64,000 nucleotides of DNA. Source: Plantibacter sp050587525 (lineage in GTDB: Bacteria; Actinomycetota; Actinomycetes; Actinomycetales; Microbacteriaceae). Each line of letters starts with the position of its first letter. Within the stretch, counting starts at the first letter, position 1. The position numbers and the translations under genes are program-made. The notes beneath the pieces were generated by a model. It did no database searches. It saw only the letters and a list, made by a program, of their open reading frames with translations, and had not been told where the DNA came from. This document shows, one piece after another, positions 1-8,569 of this stretch. Location of the stretch: the NCBI RefSeq assembly GCF_050587525.1, contig NZ_JBOBFT010000008.1:1-64000 (forward strand). Direction: 5' to 3'.

Positions 1-199
1 CGAGTCCGAACAGACCACGCCGGGAGAGGCCCCGCGTCGGAGCCGGTGCGGCGGGCGTGGCGGGGGCTGCGCCCGCGTGGGCTGCGACGTCGGGCTGAGC
101 CGCGATGCCGTCAGCGCTGGACGCGGATGCCGGGGTTGCGGCAGACGTGCCACCCGTGGACTGGGGCTGTTCGCCTGGCTGCTCGCTCATCGTGTCCAT
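1..199 (-). CDS. efeB: EfeB, Dyp-type heme peroxidase (5' end only, Tat-exported)
   Basis: Only the first 66 codons are inside the window; the gene continues past the left edge. The translation starts MDTMSEQPGEQ, runs through an Ala/Pro/Ser-rich stretch, and reaches SRRGLFGL near residues 57-64, which is a twin-arginine export motif. A Tat signal on the gene following efeU and efeO on the same strand is what the family predicts: EfeB is an exported heme peroxidase that works with EfeO and the EfeU permease in iron uptake. The ATG at 199 is used; an in-frame ATG at 190 is an equally possible start because neither has a convincing ribosome site. The catalytic domain is not visible, so the assignment rests on the signal and the operon. 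Confidence 0.8.
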   Translation of the reverse strand, partial: MDTMSEQPGEQPQSTGGTSAATPASASSADGIAAQPDVAAHAGAAPATPAAPAPTRGLSRRGLFGL

Positions 200-346
200 G
201 CTCTCGCACTTTCGCTGAAGGACTGTTGTGGATCGACCGACCATGGCCCGGAAGGCGGGCCGCGCACGGAGGGAGGTCGGAGAAGGAAGGCCGGACAGTC
301 CTCGCGAACGCGTCAGGACGGCCCAGGAGAAGGAGCGAACCGCGAA

Positions 347-380
347 CGGGCGGGGTGGACGATGCGTCCGACCCCGCCCG
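347..380 (-). terminator. GC-rich hairpin after efeO
   Basis: An inverted repeat with a 10-bp GC arm (347-356 pairing with 371-380), extended inward with a one-base bulge, lies 13 bases beyond the efeO stop. There is no T-run. It could be a terminator or an attenuator that lowers efeB expression relative to efeUO; a second 6-bp hairpin sits at 245-261. Confidence 0.5.
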
Positions 381-393
381 GTGCGCGGAACCG

Positions 394-1608
394 TTACTGC
401 TTGGCGACGCCGAGGACGGTGTGCGTCAGCTTCGAGAGCGGCTCGGCCAGTGCGTTGACCTGGTCGGACAGCTCCTTGCGCTGCGCCTCCGTCACGGTGT
501 CGTACGAGACGAACGAGGACTCGAGGCTGCCGTACTTGGCGAGCAGGGCCTGGAGGGAGGCGAACTCGGTGGAGATCTGCTTCACGAGCTTCTCACCCTC
601 TGCGCCCTTGCCCGACGCGATGTCCTGCACGTTGCCGAAAGCGACCTCTGCGCCCTGCACGTTCGCGGCGAAGTCGTAGAGGTCGGTGTGCGACCACCAG
701 TCCTCTTCACCCGTGATCTTGCCCTTCGCGACCTCGTCGAGGAGACCGATCGCGCCATTGCTGATGTCGCCGAGGCTCACGCTGAAGTCCTTCTTCGACA
801 CGAGGTCGAAGAGGGTCTGGGTGTCGGTGACGAGGCCGTCGGCGTAGGTCTTGCGCTCGTCAGGCGTGGAGGGAGCCCAGTCGAGGGTCGCGCTCGTGCC
901 GTCCGAGTTGAGGGCCCCGGCAGCCGGCGGCCACAGATCCTTCTCGATGCGGTGGAAGCCGGTCCACGAGAGGCCCTCGGCGACGGCGTCGACCTCGCGG
1001 TAGTCGATCTTCGGGTCGAGGTCGCCGAACGCCTCGGCGGTGGGCTCGATGCGCTCGTAGGAGACGCGGGTCGTCGCGAAGAGCTGGCGTGCGGTCTCGT
1101 CGTCGCCGGCGGCGTAGGCGTCGGTGAAGGCCTTGACCTGCGGGATGAGCTCGGCGACCTGCGACTTCACGTAGGCGACGTAGTTCGTGACGGCCTGCTT
1201 CGTGAGCGCCTTGTCGTCGGCGGAAACCTCGGGGGCCTTGCCCGTGACGGTGAACTCGGCGAGGCCGATCGGTGCACCGACGAGCTGGAACTTGCACGCC
1301 GTGTAGTAGGTGCCCGGCTGGAGCTGTGCGACGTAGGAGACGGTCTGACCGGGGGTCACGTTCTCCTTCTCCCCGACGATGCGGAGCTTGTCCTCTGCGA
1401 GGATCTCGAACTCGTTGACGTCGGTGCCCGTGTTGGTGATCGTGAACGTCACGGCTCCGGCCGAGGTCGTCTTCGCCGACACGGCGCAGCTGTCGTCCGC
1501 GATGTCGACGGTGAGTGCTTCGCCGCCGGCGTTGTTGGGGACGCAGCCGGTCAGCGCGAGGGCGAGGACCCCGGCGCCGGCGAGGCCGGTCAGTAGACGT
1601 TTCTGCAT
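394..1608 (-). CDS. efeO: EfeO, iron-uptake lipoprotein (cupredoxin plus M75/imelysin domain)
   Basis: A 404-residue periplasmic-side lipoprotein of the EfeUOB iron system, thought to bind iron and pass it to EfeU. The N-terminus is a lipoprotein signal ending LALTGC, with the lipidated Cys at residue 22. Residues about 30-130 read as a cupredoxin-like domain, and about 150-400 as the imelysin/M75 domain, with the HxxE motif in FHRIEKDLW. The ATG at 1608 is chosen because AGGAG lies just upstream and the lipobox then falls where expected; the open frame extends further but has no signal there. The gene is 38 bases downstream of efeU on the same strand and probably co-transcribed. Confidence 0.95.
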   Translation of the reverse strand: MQKRLLTGLAGAGVLALALTGCVPNNAGGEALTVDIADDSCAVSAKTTSAGAVTFTITNTGTDVNEFEILAEDKLRIVGEKENVTPGQTVSYVAQLQPGTYYTACKFQLVGAPIGLAEFTVTGKAPEVSADDKALTKQAVTNYVAYVKSQVAELIPQVKAFTDAYAAGDDETARQLFATTRVSYERIEPTAEAFGDLDPKIDYREVDAVAEGLSWTGFHRIEKDLWPPAAGALNSDGTSATLDWAPSTPDERKTYADGLVTDTQTLFDLVSKKDFSVSLGDISNGAIGLLDEVAKGKITGEEDWWSHTDLYDFAANVQGAEVAFGNVQDIASGKGAEGEKLVKQISTEFASLQALLAKYGSLESSFVSYDTVTEAQRKELSDQVNALAEPLSKLTHTVLGVAKQ

Positions 1609-1646
1609 GGATGCTCCTGTTGTGGGTGGGGTGGGTGTCTGAGGGG

Positions 1647-2510
1647 TCATCGGTCCGCTGCCGCTGGTTCCGTGCTGTTCGGAACCGATGCCGCTGCGGT
1701 GCTCGGGCGCTTCCTGCGGATGGTGCGGAGGAAGCATGCGAGCGTGATGACGAGGTACGCGACCCAGGCGATGAACTGCGCCCAGGTGGGTGCCGGTGTG
1801 AAGTTGAAGACGCCGCCCAGCACGGTGCCGTACCAGCTCGTGGGCGGGACGATGTGGCTGATGTCGAATGCGGCGTGGTTGTGGCCCGGAATGACGCCGG
1901 CCTCCTGGAGGTCGCCGACGCCGTAGGCGAGGACGCCTGCAGCGACGACGATGAGGAAGAGCCCGGTCCAGGTGAAGAAGGTGCCGAGGTTGATCCGTAC
2001 GAAGCCCCGGTAGATCAGGTACGAGATCACGACGGAGGTCAGGATGCCGAGGAACGCGCCGATCGTGCCGAGGGTCGCGTTCGCACCGGAATTGACGCTC
2101 GCCCAGATGAAGAGGGCCGTCTCGATGCCTTCGCGCCCGACGCTGACGAAGCCGAGGAGGACGATGCCGATGGCGCTGCCGGCGACGGCCACGTCGAGTC
2201 GTGACTGGAGGTCGTGCTTCAGCTCGCGGGCGTTGCGGCCCATCCAGAAGATCATCCAGGTGACGAGGACGACGGCGAGGATGGAGAGCGAGCCTCCGAG
2301 GATCTCCTGCGCTTGGAAGCTCAGGCCGTAGGGGCCCCAAGTGAGGATCGCACCGGTGCCGAGGGACACGAGGACGGCGACCGCGATGCCGATCCAGAGC
2401 CGGGGCAGGACGTCGCGTCGGCCGAGCTTGTTGAGGTAGGCGATGAGGATGCCGACGATGAGGCCGGCTTCGAGTCCTTCGCGGAGGCCGATGAGGTAGT
2501 TAGCGAGCAA
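1647..2510 (-). CDS. efeU: EfeU, ferrous/ferric iron permease (FTR1 family)
   Basis: Integral membrane iron permease of the OFeT/FTR1 family, with about seven membrane segments. The two family REGLE-type motifs are visible, LREGLEAGL near the N-terminus and GREGIETALF in the middle; their Glu residues carry iron in the family. The canonical family N-terminus begins at LANYLIGLREG, so the TTG at 2510, with GAAGG eight bases upstream, is the preferred start (287 residues). ATGs at 2549 and 2597 are in frame and would add 13 or 29 residues. It is first in the efeUOB operon, with an IdeR/DtxR-like box upstream, so iron-dependent repression is likely. Confidence 0.92.
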   Translation of the reverse strand: MLANYLIGLREGLEAGLIVGILIAYLNKLGRRDVLPRLWIGIAVAVLVSLGTGAILTWGPYGLSFQAQEILGGSLSILAVVLVTWMIFWMGRNARELKHDLQSRLDVAVAGSAIGIVLLGFVSVGREGIETALFIWASVNSGANATLGTIGAFLGILTSVVISYLIYRGFVRINLGTFFTWTGLFLIVVAAGVLAYGVGDLQEAGVIPGHNHAAFDISHIVPPTSWYGTVLGGVFNFTPAPTWAQFIAWVAYLVITLACFLRTIRRKRPSTAAASVPNSTEPAAADR

Positions 2511-2623
2511 GTGGATGACCTTCGGGCGTGTTCGAGTGCCGGTCGCCATGGGGTGGCCGTCGCTGCGGGGAGGTGGCTGCTCGCTGCGGGATCGCATCGC
2601 GAGCGGAATACGGCTGAAGTTGG

Positions 2624-2637
2624 TAAGGCTTGCCTTA
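2624..2637 (-). promoter_or_regulatory. IdeR/DtxR-like iron box
   Basis: The sequence TAAGGCTTGCCTTA is a near-perfect palindrome whose arms resemble the core of the actinobacterial DtxR/IdeR box (AGG...CCT). It lies upstream of efeU. A possible efeU -10 (TATTCC read on the minus strand, 2605-2610) sits just inside it, so a bound repressor would cover the -35 region. Confidence 0.65.
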
Positions 2638-2688
2638 TCGACTCGACACTACCCGGTGGTTCCAATGGTGTCCAGTTAGAATCGGCGC

Positions 2689-3297
2689 ATGACCGACCCC
2701 GTACAGCCAGCCCAGCCGAGCGACCAGCCTGCGGCCCCGCCGGCGCCCCGGTACGGCGAGTACGCGGGGCTCGCTCCGGACGGTGTCGGTGCCCAGTCCG
2801 ATCCGGACGCGTCGCCGGAGGGCACCTGGTCCTCGCAGCGCCGGGCCGATGACGAACCGCGCGAGACGACGGTCGGATCCCGCGTCACGGGCATCGTGCT
2901 GTCGCTCATCGTCGGCGTCGTCTACGGCTGCATCGGCACCGTCGCGCACGGCTGGACTCCTGTCGTCCTCGGTGTCTCCGTTCCCCTCGGCCTCATCCTC
3001 GGCGTCCTCGGCATCGCCGGACTCCTGACGGGGCTCCGCATCGTGCTCGGCGACCGCCTCGCCGTCGCGGCCGCCGCACTCGGCATGCTCATCGTCATCG
3101 GGCTCTTCACCCTCCCCAGCTCCGGCGGTTCCGTGCTCATCCCCCAGGGGATCACAGGGCTCATCTGGACGATCGCGCCGTCGCTCGTCGCCGTGCTCGT
3201 GCTCGCCTGGCCGAAGCTGCCGGTGCGCCCGGAAGCCCCGCGACCCACGACACCGGTGGGCGACGGAGCGGAGTTCGCGCCCTCCGACCGGGCGTAG
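2689..3297 (+). CDS. DUF6113-like integral membrane protein
   Basis: A 202-residue protein of unknown function. The first 60 residues are Pro/Ala-rich and hydrophilic; after that come about four hydrophobic segments (near residues 63-85, 90-112, 120-140 and 155-175) and a short charged tail. The size, topology and position directly before the 7Fe ferredoxin gene match a family seen in Microbacteriaceae (DUF6113), but this is recalled, not searched. TAGAAT at 2677-2682 ends six bases before the ATG, so the message is probably leaderless. The stop codon TAG forms the first half of a possible -10 (TAGACT) for fdxA. Confidence 0.8.
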   Translation: MTDPVQPAQPSDQPAAPPAPRYGEYAGLAPDGVGAQSDPDASPEGTWSSQRRADDEPRETTVGSRVTGIVLSLIVGVVYGCIGTVAHGWTPVVLGVSVPLGLILGVLGIAGLLTGLRIVLGDRLAVAAAALGMLIVIGLFTLPSSGGSVLIPQGITGLIWTIAPSLVAVLVLAWPKLPVRPEAPRPTTPVGDGAEFAPSDRA

Positions 3298-3336
3298 ACT
3301 TGATCGACCAGAGTTCGTGAAGGGACCTCGAGACCA

Positions 3337-3660
3337 GTGACCTATGTGATCGCCCTGCCGTGCGTGGACGTCAAGGACCGCGCGTGCATCGACGAATGTC
3401 CCGTCGACTGCATCTACGAGGGTGAACGCTCGCTCTACATCCACCCCGACGAATGCGTCGACTGCGGTGCGTGCGAGCCGGTCTGCCCCGTCGAAGCCAT
3501 CTACTACGAGGACGACCTCCCCGAGGAATGGGCCGACTACTACAAGGCCAACGTGGAGTTCTTCGACGAGATCGGATCGCCCGGCGGCGCGGCCAAGGTC
3601 GGCGTGATCAAGTCCGATCACCCCGTCATCTCCGCGCTCCCGCCCCAGGTCAACGGCTGA
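3337..3660 (+). CDS. fdxA: 7Fe ferredoxin FdxA
   Basis: A 107-residue cytoplasmic electron carrier with one [3Fe-4S] and one [4Fe-4S] cluster. The cluster cysteines are visible: C9, C17, C21 and C25 in the first half, and C40, C43, C46 and C50 in CVDCGACEPVCP. The acidic region after the clusters and the length match actinobacterial FdxA. The start is GTG, with GAAGGGA upstream. Only three bases separate its stop from the dapC start, so the two are probably co-transcribed, an arrangement common in this family of bacteria; the physiological link is not obvious from sequence. Confidence 0.96.
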   Translation: MTYVIALPCVDVKDRACIDECPVDCIYEGERSLYIHPDECVDCGACEPVCPVEAIYYEDDLPEEWADYYKANVEFFDEIGSPGGAAKVGVIKSDHPVISALPPQVNG

Positions 3661-3663
3661 CGC

Positions 3664-4785
3664 GTGGCGCTGCAGTCGCTGCCCGACTACCCGTGGGACC
3701 TCATGGTCCCGTTCGCCGAGCAGGCTCGTCGCCACGAGGGCGGCATCGTCGACCTGTCGATCGGCTCGCCGGTCGACGAGACGCCCGCGATCATTCGTGA
3801 AGCACTCGCCGAGGCGACCGACGCGCACGCGTACCCGGCGACGATCGGCACCCCGGCGCTCCGCGCCGCCATCGTCGATTGGTTCGAGCGTCGTCGAGGA
3901 GTCAGCGGGCTGACCCCTGAGTCGGTGCTGCCGACGATCGGGTCGAAGGAACTCGTCGCGCTGCTCGCGTTCCTGTTGGGACTGGGGGAGGGCGACACCG
4001 TCGTGCACCCCGTCGCGGCGTATCCGACCTATGCCGTCGGCGCCGCGATCGCCGGCGCGACCGCGTTCCCGTCCGACGACCCCGCCGAATGGCCGGAGTC
4101 GACCAGGCTCGTCTGGCTCAACAGTCCGGGCAACCCCGACGGCCGCGTCCTCTCCGTGGAGGCGCTGCGCCGAGCGGTCGAACGCGCCCGTGAACTCGGT
4201 GCCGTGATCGTGGGCGACGAATGCTACGCGGAGCTCGGTTGGGACGCCGAATGGGTCCACACGGCTGTTCCGTCCGTCCTGGACCCGCGCGTGACCGACG
4301 GCGACCATACGGGCGTGCTGTCGATCTACTCCTTGAGTAAACAGTCGAACCTCGCGGGCTACCGTGCGGCGTTCGCGGCCGGCGACGCAGGTCTCGTGCA
4401 GCGACTCGTCACCGTGCGCAAGCACGCCGGGCTCATGCTGCCCGCGCCGCTGCAGGCCGCCATGGTCGTCGCCCTCGGCGATGACGCGCACGTCGTCGAA
4501 CAGAAGGAGCGGTACCGCAGGCGCCGCGACGTCCTCGTGCCGGCCGTGGTCGAAGCGGGTTTCCGCATCGACCGCAGCGAAGCGGGACTCTACCTCTGGA
4601 TCACCGAAGGACGACCCGCGTGGGAGACGATCGAACGGCTCGCGAGCATCGGCATCCTCGCCGGCCCCGGCCTGTTCTACGGCGACGCCTACCCCGAGCA
4701 CGTCCGTCTCTCGCTCACAGCGACCGACGAACGGATCACCGCAGCGGCCGATCGGCTCCGCAGCCTCGCAGAGGTTCGAGGTTAG
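3664..4785 (+). CDS. dapC: succinyldiaminopimelate aminotransferase DapC
   Basis: A 373-residue class I/II PLP-dependent aminotransferase. The N-terminus (LPDYPWDLMVPFAEQA) and the absence of the extra arm of aspartate aminotransferases fit the actinobacterial DapC group, which converts N-succinyl-2-amino-6-ketopimelate to N-succinyl-diaminopimelate for lysine and peptidoglycan. The PLP lysine is K226 in SLSKQSNLAGYR; the substrate-binding Asn is in WLNSPGNPDG. It starts with GTG three bases after fdxA. The proximity to dapD and dapE, about 2-3 kb away, supports the role. A second candidate for the same step lies at 54608-55804. Confidence 0.9.
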   Translation: MALQSLPDYPWDLMVPFAEQARRHEGGIVDLSIGSPVDETPAIIREALAEATDAHAYPATIGTPALRAAIVDWFERRRGVSGLTPESVLPTIGSKELVALLAFLLGLGEGDTVVHPVAAYPTYAVGAAIAGATAFPSDDPAEWPESTRLVWLNSPGNPDGRVLSVEALRRAVERARELGAVIVGDECYAELGWDAEWVHTAVPSVLDPRVTDGDHTGVLSIYSLSKQSNLAGYRAAFAAGDAGLVQRLVTVRKHAGLMLPAPLQAAMVVALGDDAHVVEQKERYRRRRDVLVPAVVEAGFRIDRSEAGLYLWITEGRPAWETIERLASIGILAGPGLFYGDAYPEHVRLSLTATDERITAAADRLRSLAEVRG

Positions 4786-4917
4786 CTCCAACCGAGTTCC
4801 CCGATTGCTGTGGGAAACAGCAGTTGGTGCTGGAGCGGTTTAGGCTGTAAGCGGCAGCGCCGTCGCACACGATGGCACATACCGAGTTCCTATCGCACAA
4901 AGATATGAGGAGGCGCC

Positions 4918-6225
<1,308 letters not shown>

Positions 6226-6237
6226 TCGTCCGGAACG

Positions 6238-6277
6238 ACAGAACGGCCCGCAGTCCTCGGACTGCGGGCCGTTCTGT
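6238..6277 (+). terminator. intrinsic-type terminator after gltA
   Basis: A perfect 19-bp inverted repeat (arms 6238-6256 and 6259-6277) with almost no loop, 12 bases after the gltA stop and followed by TGTT. It is probably the end of the gltA message and may act on both strands. Confidence 0.85.
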
Positions 6278-6286
6278 GTTCGTGCG

Positions 6287-6437
6287 CTTCGACAGGCTCA
6301 GCGACCGGACAGGCTCAGCGACCGGACGGGCTCAGCGACCGGACGGGCTCAGCGACCGGACGGGCTCAGCGACCGGACGGGCTCAGCGACCGGAGGCGCT
6401 CAGTGCCCGGAGCTCCCGGTCCCTGAGCTTGTCGAAG
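6287..6437. repeat. CTTCGACA palindromic element with 17-bp tandem array (copy A)
   Basis: It starts with CTTCGACAGGCTCAG and ends with CTGAGCTTGTCGAAG, forming terminal inverted arms. Between them are six head-to-tail 17-base units of the form GGGCTCAGCGACCGGAC (6294-6395, the first two starting AGG, the last ending GAG) and a degenerate seventh to about 6412. Similar CTTCGACA...TGTCGAAG repeats are familiar as dispersed palindromes in actinobacterial genomes. It lies between the gltA terminator and the dapD stop. The second copy is at 48042-48207. Confidence 0.85.
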
Positions 6438-6459
6438 GGTGTCCTGGTCGGCGTATCGC

Positions 6460-7437
6460 TCAGGCGTGCAGCGCGGCGTTGAGCTCCACACCGCTGCCGG
6501 AGCGGGGGAGGACCTCGACCGCGCCCGTGAGCGAGTTGCGGCGGAACAGCAGGTTCGCGACCCCGGACAGGTCGACGGCCTTGACGGTCTGCGGTCCGCC
6601 CTCGGCGCGTGCCGCGGTGCCCGCGAGGACGACCTTCGTGCCAGCCGTGACATACAGCCCGGCCTCGACGACGGTGTCGTCGCCGATCGAGATGCCGATG
6701 CCGGAGTTCGCGCCGAGCAGCGCGCGCTTGCCGATCGAGACCCGCTGCGTGCCGCCACCGGACAGGGTGCCCATGATGGAGGCGCCGCCGCCGATGTCGC
6801 TGCCGTCGTCGACGACGACGCCCTGCGAGATCCGGCCCTCGACCATCGAGGCCCCGAGGGTGCCGGCGTTGAAGTTGACGAAGCCCTCGTGCATCACGGT
6901 GGTCCCGGGCGCGAGGTGCGCACCGAGGCGGACGCGCGACGCGTCGGCGATCCGCACCTTGTCCGGCGTCACGTAGTCGAGCAGGCGCGGGAACTTGTCG
7001 ATGCCGGTCGCGTGGATGCCGTGACGAAGAAGCGACGGGCGCAGTCGGTCGAAGTCGGCGGGGAGCACGGGGCCGGCGTTCGTCCAGACGACATTCGGCA
7101 GGTGCGCGAAGATCCCGTCGAGGTTGATCGTGTTCGGCGCCACGAGGAGGTGGCTGAGGAGGTGGAGGCGCAGGTACGCGTCCGAGGTGGTGGCCGGGCC
7201 GGCTTCGAGGTCGATCTCGACGGTCACGATGTCGACGCGCACGCCACGGCGGGCATCGTCGGTCGCGAGCGCCTCGAGTTCGGCGGGGGCGATCCAGCGG
7301 TCGCGACCGGCGGGGATCGATCCCAGGCGGGGCTCGGGATACCAGGTGTCGAGCACGGTGCCGTCGCTTGCGACGGTGGCGAGCCCGTAGCCCCAGGCAT
7401 GCGTCGGACGAGTGGTTTCGGAGGGCGCAGCGGTCAT
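6460..7437 (-). CDS. dapD: tetrahydrodipicolinate N-succinyltransferase DapD
   Basis: A 325-residue enzyme of the actinobacterial DapD type that transfers succinyl from succinyl-CoA to tetrahydrodipicolinate in the diaminopimelate pathway. The middle shows the hexapeptide repeats of a left-handed beta helix (GISIGDDTVVEAGLYV and similar turns). The start at 7437 gives MTAAPSETTRP; a longer open frame upstream is rejected because TACCCT on the minus strand (7444-7449) ends six bases before this ATG, implying a leaderless message. It is divergent from dapE, with 32 bases between the two start codons. Confidence 0.95.
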   Translation of the reverse strand: MTAAPSETTRPTHAWGYGLATVASDGTVLDTWYPEPRLGSIPAGRDRWIAPAELEALATDDARRGVRVDIVTVEIDLEAGPATTSDAYLRLHLLSHLLVAPNTINLDGIFAHLPNVVWTNAGPVLPADFDRLRPSLLRHGIHATGIDKFPRLLDYVTPDKVRIADASRVRLGAHLAPGTTVMHEGFVNFNAGTLGASMVEGRISQGVVVDDGSDIGGGASIMGTLSGGGTQRVSIGKRALLGANSGIGISIGDDTVVEAGLYVTAGTKVVLAGTAARAEGGPQTVKAVDLSGVANLLFRRNSLTGAVEVLPRSGSGVELNAALHA

Positions 7438-7443
7438 GCTCCC

Positions 7444-7463
7444 AGGGTAGCGGCCAATACACT
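7444..7463. promoter_or_regulatory. divergent -10 boxes of dapD and dapE
   Basis: Two -10-like hexamers lie back to back between the dap genes: TACCCT on the minus strand (7444-7449) for dapD and TACACT on the plus strand (7458-7463) for dapE. Each ends six bases before its start codon. The matching -35 regions would fall at or inside the opposite gene's start, so the two promoters should compete for polymerase. Confidence 0.6.
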
Positions 7464-7469
7464 TGAGCC

Positions 7470-8564
7470 ATGCCAGACGAACGCCCCGTGCTCGACCTGA
7501 CCGCATCGTCCGTGGAACTCACGAGAGCGCTGTGCGACATCGAATCGGTGTCCGGCAACGAGACGCCGCTCGCCGATGCGATCGAAGCGGCGCTCGCAGG
7601 GTTCGACCACCTCGAGATCGTCCGCGACGGCGACACGGTCGTGGCCTCGACCAAGCTGGGACGTGGGCAGCGCGTCATCATCGCCGGTCACATCGACACG
7701 GTCCCGGTGAACGACAACCTCCCGAGCCGTTACGAGGAGTTCGACGGCGCAGAGCACCTCTGGGGCCGCGGGACCGTCGACATGAAGTCCGGTGTGGCCG
7801 TGCAGCTGAAGCTCGCGGCGGAGCTCGTGGCACCCGTGATCGATGTGACCTGGATGTGGTACGACGGCGAAGAGGTCTCCTCCGACAAGAACGGCCTCGG
7901 TCGGCTCGCGCGGAACAGCCCCGAACTCTTCGACGGCGATTTCGCGATCCTCGGAGAACCGAGCAACTCGGCCGTCGAAGGCGGCTGCAACGGCACACTC
8001 CGCGTCGAGGTCCGTGCGCATGGCACCCGCGCCCACTCCGCTCGAGCGTGGGTCGGCGTCAACGCGATCCACGGCATCGCGCCGGCCCTCGCGACCCTCG
8101 CCGCGTACGAACCACGATCGGTCGAGGTCGACGGCCTCGTCTACCGTGAGGGCCTGAACGCCGTCGGGATCACGGGCGGCGTCGCCGGCAACGTCATCCC
8201 CGACGAGGTCATGGTGCACGTCAACTACCGCTTCGCGCCCAGCCGCACCGGCGAGGAGGCGATCGCCCATGTCCGCGAGCTGTTCGACGGTTTCGACGTC
8301 ACCGTCGTCGACCTCGCCGAGGGCGCTCGCCCAGGCCTGGACGCCCCGATCGCGAGGGACTTCCTCGCAGCGGTCGGCGGCGAGGCGAAACCCAAGTACG
8401 GCTGGACCGACGTCGCCCGCTTCTCCGCACTCGGCGTTCCAGCGGTCAACTACGGCCCCGGCGATCCGATCAAGGCGCACGCCGACGATGAACGCGTCGC
8501 GACCGCGCAGATCGTCGAATGCGAGCGCGGACTGCGCGCCTGGTTGAGCGGCTCGGGGGAGTAG
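7470..8564 (+). CDS. dapE: succinyl-diaminopimelate desuccinylase DapE
   Basis: A 364-residue M20-family metallohydrolase that removes succinate from N-succinyl-LL-diaminopimelate. The di-zinc ligands and catalytic residues are seen in order: GHIDTVP, WGRGTVDMKSG, and the Glu pair in WYDGEEVSSDKNGLG. The dimerisation domain sits between about residues 175 and 285, and the C-terminal His ligand is near the end (DDPIKAHADDE region read as GDPIKAHADDE). Translation probably starts at the 5' end of the message (see the -10 box entry). A membrane glycosyltransferase gene follows five bases after the stop. Confidence 0.95.
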   Translation: MPDERPVLDLTASSVELTRALCDIESVSGNETPLADAIEAALAGFDHLEIVRDGDTVVASTKLGRGQRVIIAGHIDTVPVNDNLPSRYEEFDGAEHLWGRGTVDMKSGVAVQLKLAAELVAPVIDVTWMWYDGEEVSSDKNGLGRLARNSPELFDGDFAILGEPSNSAVEGGCNGTLRVEVRAHGTRAHSARAWVGVNAIHGIAPALATLAAYEPRSVEVDGLVYREGLNAVGITGGVAGNVIPDEVMVHVNYRFAPSRTGEEAIAHVRELFDGFDVTVVDLAEGARPGLDAPIARDFLAAVGGEAKPKYGWTDVARFSALGVPAVNYGPGDPIKAHADDERVATAQIVECERGLRAWLSGSGE

Positions 8565-8569
8565 GGCGC

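Noticed and set aside
2635..4791. 718-codon minus-strand frame opposite the membrane protein, fdxA and dapC genes
   Set aside because: It spans several recognised genes in antisense, with repetitive Arg/Asp/Gly composition and no ribosome site; typical of high-GC DNA.
4801..4850. Promoter for gltA from TTGGTG and TAGGCT
   Set aside because: The spacing between the hexamers is about 11 bases, too short for a normal promoter; the true start could not be placed.
6294..6412. Tandem repeats near dapD as a CRISPR array
   Set aside because: The units are only 17 bases and adjoin directly without spacers; no cas genes occur.
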